Below, one piece after another: positions 59,223 through 64,000 of a stretch of 64,000 nucleotides of DNA. Under the pieces are notes generated by a model that had not been told where the DNA came from, made no database searches, and was given only the letters and a program-made list of their open reading frames with translations. The stretch is from Archivesica marissinica (taxonomy: Eukaryota; Mollusca; Bivalvia; Venerida; Vesicomyidae): NCBI GenBank assembly GCA_014843695.1, contig CM026387.1:65424015-65488014 (forward strand), in the 5' to 3' direction. The translations under genes and the position numbers were made by a program. Position 1 is the first letter of the stretch. The number at the start of each line of letters is the position of its first letter.

Positions 59223-60394
59223 CCCCTGTCACCCATGCCCCCCACACACCTCAGTTTGTATTGCATTTTTGTCATTTTATTTTTTTTATTTCAGAAAGTT
59301 TTAGGGCTCCTGAACGCTTCTGAATTATGAATATGAATATCGGCCTACAAGCATGTAGTTAAACATGACTTTTATTAATAGCGAACACCAATATATGACG
59401 TGTTCTTAGCATATATCACCATTCCCACTGACCTTGTCTACATGATGTAGCTTCGCTAAAACATTTGTCGACCGAAGGATGATATTAAATACGGGTAGTA
59501 ATTTCGTACGATAACCACTTCTTTCTTTGTTTATACAGCACTCCTTCACTTTACCCAATCATCATACCCGGGTACCGGAACTCGATTACACGCCCGGGTA
59601 CACGGGTATTCGTAGTCCTTACGTCCCTTGTAATAAATGTATAGCCAAATTGTCCTTCCTTCTTCCCTCGACTTCCGTCTTTGCTGCCAGTAACCATAAT
59701 GGCAAAAGCCAAGTGTGGAACTATTTAATATTGATCCCCGACAGCCAGAAAACCAAACCAAATTAAATCCAATATGTGCAGAATAGAACTGAGCCATAGG
59801 GGCGGTAGCCTAGCCTACTCTAACACTGAAAAAACACATATTAATTTTCGACAGGGACCACAGGACAGCCGCCGACACTCATTGTTTCGCATGAATTGAT
59901 AACGTCACGCTACATTTTCATGTAAGAGATATTTTGCTAATATATGCTATAATTAATCGCGGTCGCGTAACGTATAATGATTTCGTACCCGGGTAGCAGC
60001 ATCACCCTACCCGGTAACCCGGTAATACTCGTACCAGCTCACAGAGTATATATTATGGATGTCGTTGTAGGTGGGTGCTTCCAATCATAGTTCGAGCCCA
60101 TTGTTATATACGTATGGGTTTCTTTCTACTTATATTAATTAACAGTCAGAATTCTTTGTGGTCGCATCCAGCAGCCGTGTACATGCATGTGTGCGTCTTG
60201 CTCGTTTAATACGAACATAATTTTCTCATATCAATCTTATATTGTTTGAAATAGACAGAGTCGTTATTTATTGGCGTATGGTGTTTTATCCATTATGTGC
60301 GTTTTATGACAATTTCTTTATGTAGACTTGTGAAAAATCATTCCAATATGGCCAATATGTTTGATTTAAACTTAACAGTTGGTGTGAATAGTTC
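59223..60394. other. Stretch without a recognised gene
   Basis: Contains two clusters of CCGGGTA-type words (59568-59608 and 59988-60030). Short open frames on both strands at 59527-59797 overlap each other and lack family resemblance. Confidence 0.4.
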
Positions 60395-60558
60395 AGTTGC
60401 AAGGTTTACAGTGATATTTAGTCCTATCAGAGGTGCGATCGACAGGGCAATCGAGGGCACATGACAAAACATCTACAGTTGCAAGGTTTACAGTGACATT
60501 TAGTCCTATCAGAGGTGCGACCGACAGGGAAATCGAGGCCACATGAAAAACATCTACA
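60395..60558. repeat. 82-bp tandem duplication
   Basis: AGTTGCAAGGTTTACAGTGA starts at 60395 and again at 60477. The two units differ at a few bases (GATCGACAGGGC against GACCGACAGGGA). Confidence 0.93.
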
Positions 60559-60773
60559 GCCTTCACATATATGTCAACGCGCTTTTGTTTCACATTGTGC
60601 CAAGTAATGATATGTGTAGAATTGGTTTAAACATATCTATTATTATACTAGAGGACAGACAGACAGATGGACAGACGTCAAATGCAAAAACAAAATGTCT
60701 TCCCCATTATGAGGAGACATACTTATGGTGAAGCAATGTAAGATATTACTAACTTATACTAGTATATGTATAT

Positions 60774-60999
60774 ATACTAGAGGACATAGAAAACGCACTC
60801 TTCGGATAAGTGTGTTTTTACATGAAAAACAAGAACTATATAAATACATAGTTTTAAACATTTTAGAATATTTTTAGTTGTTAAGTTTGTGTTTTGTAAT
60901 AAAGATGTGATATATCTTTGATGGAATCCTTCGCATTTCGTTTTCATGTAATAACAATCATATAATGTATACGTGTGCGTTTTCTATGTCCTCTAGTAT
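60774..60999. mobile_element. MITE with ACTAGAGGACATAGAAAACG ends
   Basis: Perfect terminal inverted repeats of about 25 bp, ATACTAGAGGACATAGAAAA plus CGCAC and its complement. It is 226 bp long and AT-rich inside. TA-rich flanks would fit a TA or TATA target duplication, but this is ambiguous. Confidence 0.85.
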
Positions 61000-62021
61000 A
61001 GTACCTTTTGAGAATTGACATGAATAGTTGATATAAATAACGAATAAATGATTGGACGATGGGTTGAAACATCTAGGGCGCTGTCACATACTTTCTCTAT
61101 GGTATACTTAGAGTACCATCACGTATAGACTATCGTTATATCCGCCGCATTGCACTGAATTTTAGTTTTAGGAAAATGAAGATACATGTACATGTCATAT
61201 TTACAACAGGAAATGAAAAATAAAAGCATCGTAAGTATATACTACAAAGATTAAAATTAAATTGATATTAAATGTGTATCTTGCTGCTACATATAACAGG
61301 AAGTACATGTAATGGATCAATAAAAGCCGAATAAAACACTTATATAAGGACGATGACTATTTTTACAATGTATTATTATTTTTAAAGGAGTTGCTTGGCT
61401 CATTGCCATATTTAACAGTTAGCGACTCGCAGTATCATCTATCGCATTTATGCGGTGGCGACTCTAAATAAACTTATTAGTCAGCCAGTATCATCTTCTT
61501 AATACATAGTAACTTGTACATAAGTTAGATTGCTCTGTGTGTCATGTCTTATGACAGCTAAATATGTCGTCCTGGCTGTGTGTCTTCGACTGACACCGCG
61601 TTGTTGGTTGTCATATAACACAGCCCATACGATTCATGTGATATCTATTACCGTATCTTATATTTCTGTTAAGAAAATGGTATGTACTTTCACATGTTTT
61701 ATAATAAATGCTTTCATCACATACATTGGCTTGCATTCAATGCAATACAGCCATTCCATAAATTATTATATGTCCACACGTTTAATAACAACTGGAAGGA
61801 TTCTGATTGGTCGCGGTATGACACTGAAGCTTGCAATGTACATTCGGCATATACATGTCCATGCTCAATTTGTTGAAAATCAACTGCTTAGCCCAATAAA
61901 ATGCTAAATATGCACTAGTAGAGTACGGTGCTCAAAGCATATTTTGTCGATTAATATACTGGCAAACAGAAACGTATTTTGTCTTCAAATTTATGATTGT
62001 TGTTTGTTTGTTTTTTTTATA
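61000..62021. other. Stretch without a recognised gene
   Basis: Includes the dispersed repeat 61701-61818 (partner of 43918-44035). The 125-codon plus-strand frame at 61530-61907 overlaps it and is unlikely to be a gene. Confidence 0.45.
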
Positions 62022-62263
62022 CTTTATTTATTTTACAACGATTGCGAAGCAAGTTTGAACAACTTATATTAATCACTCTCGTTGGCTCGGATGTAAGCGT
62101 ATATGTGGTCATTCATGTGGGAGGAAACTGGAGTACCCGGAGAAAACCCACCTGTCCGATCTGGCGACCATCGTACCATCTCACATACTTCCCTGTCCGA
62201 GGATCGAACCCGGGTCGCATTGGTGAGAAGCGAGCGCGCTAACCACTGCGCTAATCGGAGAGC
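62022..62263 (-). mobile_element. SINE-B, full length
   Basis: Tail TTTTACAACGATTGCGAAGC, body GGAGTACCCGGAGAAAACCC, head GATCGAACCCGGGTCGCATT (B box) and GCGCTAACCACTGCGCTAAT (A box). It is the best preserved copy of this family here. Confidence 0.92.
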
Positions 62264-62300
62264 CTTTGTTGATTGTTGTTACTGTGGTAATGCGATACAA

Positions 62301-62448
62301 AGGATCTCACACTAATGGTGATTCCATACCATATATTATGAAACTCGTTTTGGAATTTTGAAATTAAAAGGCTCGCTTAATAGCAAAATTCCAAAACTAT
62401 TTTCATAAAAATTACTATGATATGAAATCACCACTCATGTAAGATCCT
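62301..62448. mobile_element. Palindromic MITE, family W
   Basis: AGGATCTCACACTAATGGTG on the left and the complement of CACCACTCATGTAAGATCCT on the right; same core (AATAGCAAAATTCCAAAAC) as the 44308 copy. Confidence 0.82.
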
Positions 62449-63355
62449 ATATATATTATGTGGTACATATGATGAGACGAAAATGAAACATTTGACTTTG
62501 ATTGGTTAACAGCGAACATTGACAACATACTGGGCTCGTTCCGAAAAGCATCGGTACCGTGATACCGTCTGGACACAGACATAGGCGTTGCAACAAATAA
62601 CTTGACGAATATAAAATTAATGACAAAATCAAACAAGAGTTTCTAAACAGTCCGGGGATTATTGGCGACAGATTTATGAATCTGAAATAGCATAACTGAA
62701 TAAATAAATAATATCAAAGCAATTGTGTGATTCACATTGTAAACATAGACGAACAGTTCAACTAGCACTTGTTTGTTGTAGTCATCTTGATGTTGACATT
62801 TAGAAGGTAATGCAAGTTTATGTACAACGAGGTTTATACTCGTCTTTTTAATAATGAAATTGTGCTGTGTTCAATTTCCACTAGATAGCGTAATTATCGC
62901 GCATTGGAGGCGACATAATCCGGCTTGTTCTGATAAGTAATGATGTTTAATGAAAAAAAAGATGAAACAGACCGGATTTAATTGTCACAATTTCTATTTG
63001 CCACCAACATTCGTAAAACGGCAACGAAATAACATGTGGAAATCTTATCTTTGTGTTACAAGTTAATTAAAAGTCAAGTCGGAAACTGTGAATGTTCGAT
63101 AAATGAATGACGAAAACAACACTGTTACAAGTTAATATAGACAATAGTCAGATTGTCAATTTATTTTAAAAGATACGGTTTCAACAAGAGCTTAAAGGAA
63201 GAAATAAACTTGCATAATTTCTGACCTTATAACCTTGAGGACAAAGGTGATTTACGGACGTATATATGTGATTATGTGGTGCACCATATCGCACACGCTG
63301 TACAGAGGCAGTTCGGATAGTATATACGGTATGTTTAGCTTTTCTTTTTTTAAAT
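62449..63355. other. Stretch without a recognised feature
   Basis: AT-rich. No exon with matching splice phase for the start of the TEX11-like gene was found, and no tandem or terminal inverted repeat was recognised. Confidence 0.4.
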
Positions 63356-63447
63356 TTAAGTTTATTTAACGTCGCTACCGGTTGCCCATTTCAGCGACGG
63401 CCAGTTTACCTAACAGCACCTTTTCTGGAGATGCTCCAGCGGTTAAA
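63356..63447 (-). mobile_element. SINE-D-like tail fragment
   Basis: GTTTATTTAACGTCGCTACC, then GGAGATGCTCCAGCGGTTAA, similar to 47097-47170. The 36/37-bp array begins at the CAGTAC word that continues the SINE sequence. Confidence 0.7.
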
Positions 63448-64000
63448 CAGTACATGACCTTGCTGTCCTTCCTAGTGTTTGTCCAGTACATGACATTGCT
63501 GTCCTTCCCTAGTGCTTGTCCAGTACATGACCTTGCTGTCCTTCCCTAGTGCTTGTCCAGTACATGACCTTGCTGTCCTTCCCTAGTGTGTGTCCAGTAT
63601 ATGACCTTGCTGTACTTCCTAGTGCTTGTCCAGTACGTGGCATTGCTGTCCTTCCCTAGTGTTTGTCCAGTATATGACCTTGCTGTCCTTCCTAGTGTTT
63701 GTCCAGTACATGACCTTGCTGTCCTTCCCTAGTGCTTGTCCAGTACATGACCTTGCTGTCCTTCCCTAGTGTTTGTCCAGTATATGACCTTGCTGTACTT
63801 CCTAGTGCTTGTCCAGTACGTGGCATTGCTGTCCTTCCCCTAGTGCTTGTCCAGTATATGACCTTGCTGTCCTTCCTAGTGTTTTTCCAGTACATGACAT
63901 TGCTGTCATTTCCTAGTGCTTGTCCAGTACATGACATTGCTATCCTTTCCTAGTGCTTGTCCAGTACATGACATTGCTGTCCTTTTCTAGTGCGTGTCCA
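63448..64000. repeat. 36/37-bp minisatellite array, cut by the window edge
   Basis: About 15 units of CAGTACATGACCTTGCTGTC plus CTTCCCTAGTGCTTGTC, with one C more or fewer and variants GTATATG, GTACGTGGC and ACATTGC. Open frames on both strands are repeat artefacts. Confidence 0.96.

Noticed and set aside
61530..61907. 125-codon plus-strand frame as a membrane protein gene
   Set aside because: It overlaps a dispersed repeat also found at 43918-44035 and has no splice or family support.
62022..62263. tRNA gene in the SINE-B head
   Set aside because: The head occurs in at least four SINE copies with the same body and tail.

Overview
The window looks like animal nuclear DNA, most likely from a bivalve mollusc (inference). 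It is AT-rich, has short exons in long introns, carries many tRNA-derived SINEs and small hairpin or terminal-inverted-repeat elements, and is dominated by minisatellite arrays. Nothing bacterial, viral or plasmid-like is visible. Dreissenids would fit, but the species cannot be proven from the sequence alone.

The only protein-coding gene I can support runs on the minus strand from about 54660 down to 5984. It is a partial TEX11/SPO22/ZIP4-like gene, a meiotic TPR scaffold for synapsis and crossing-over. Its exons are small and had to be found by hand: A 54610-54660, B 53090-53229, C 51794-51881, D 48309-48388, E 40841-40871, F 37577-37626, G 36044-36154, H 27312-27392 and I 25703-25840. H and I occur again at 7273-7353 and 5984-6121. 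All splice phases are compatible, and the joined product (about 256 residues without the second H-I pair) follows the N-terminal part of the TEX11 family. The 5' exon or exons and the C-terminal two thirds were not found.

Layout from left to right: a 31-bp satellite (1-2100); a truncated SINE with an expanded 28-bp repeat; a fold-back hairpin; a 69-bp satellite; a 1000-N gap; a contig (4216-22193) with a 56-bp satellite, exon I, exon H and about 14.8 kb of a 19-bp satellite; a second 1000-N gap; then a contig that repeats the same order (56-bp satellite, exon I, exon H, 6 kb of the 19-bp satellite) and continues through exons G to A. The introns also hold 40-, 27-, 21-, 25- and 20-bp arrays. 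From about 54.7 kb to the end I see no exon, only mobile elements (a 1.09-kb palindrome, a 480-bp terminal-inverted-repeat element, several MITEs and SINEs) and a 36/37-bp array running off the edge.

The most interesting signal is the 19-bp satellite. It begins exactly at the 3' splice site of exon H, and its unit looks like copies of that site (CTTACAG plus CATGTG, the exon's first bases). Many units therefore carry an acceptor-like AG and a branch-site-like CTTAC. The sense strand is stop-free in all three frames over long distances, which produces very long but almost certainly non-genic open frames. The contig 4216-22193 is bounded by two identical 1000-N gaps and is nearly identical to the next contig in its non-repeat part, so it is probably an unmerged second haplotype. 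A real in-frame duplication of exons H and I cannot be excluded.
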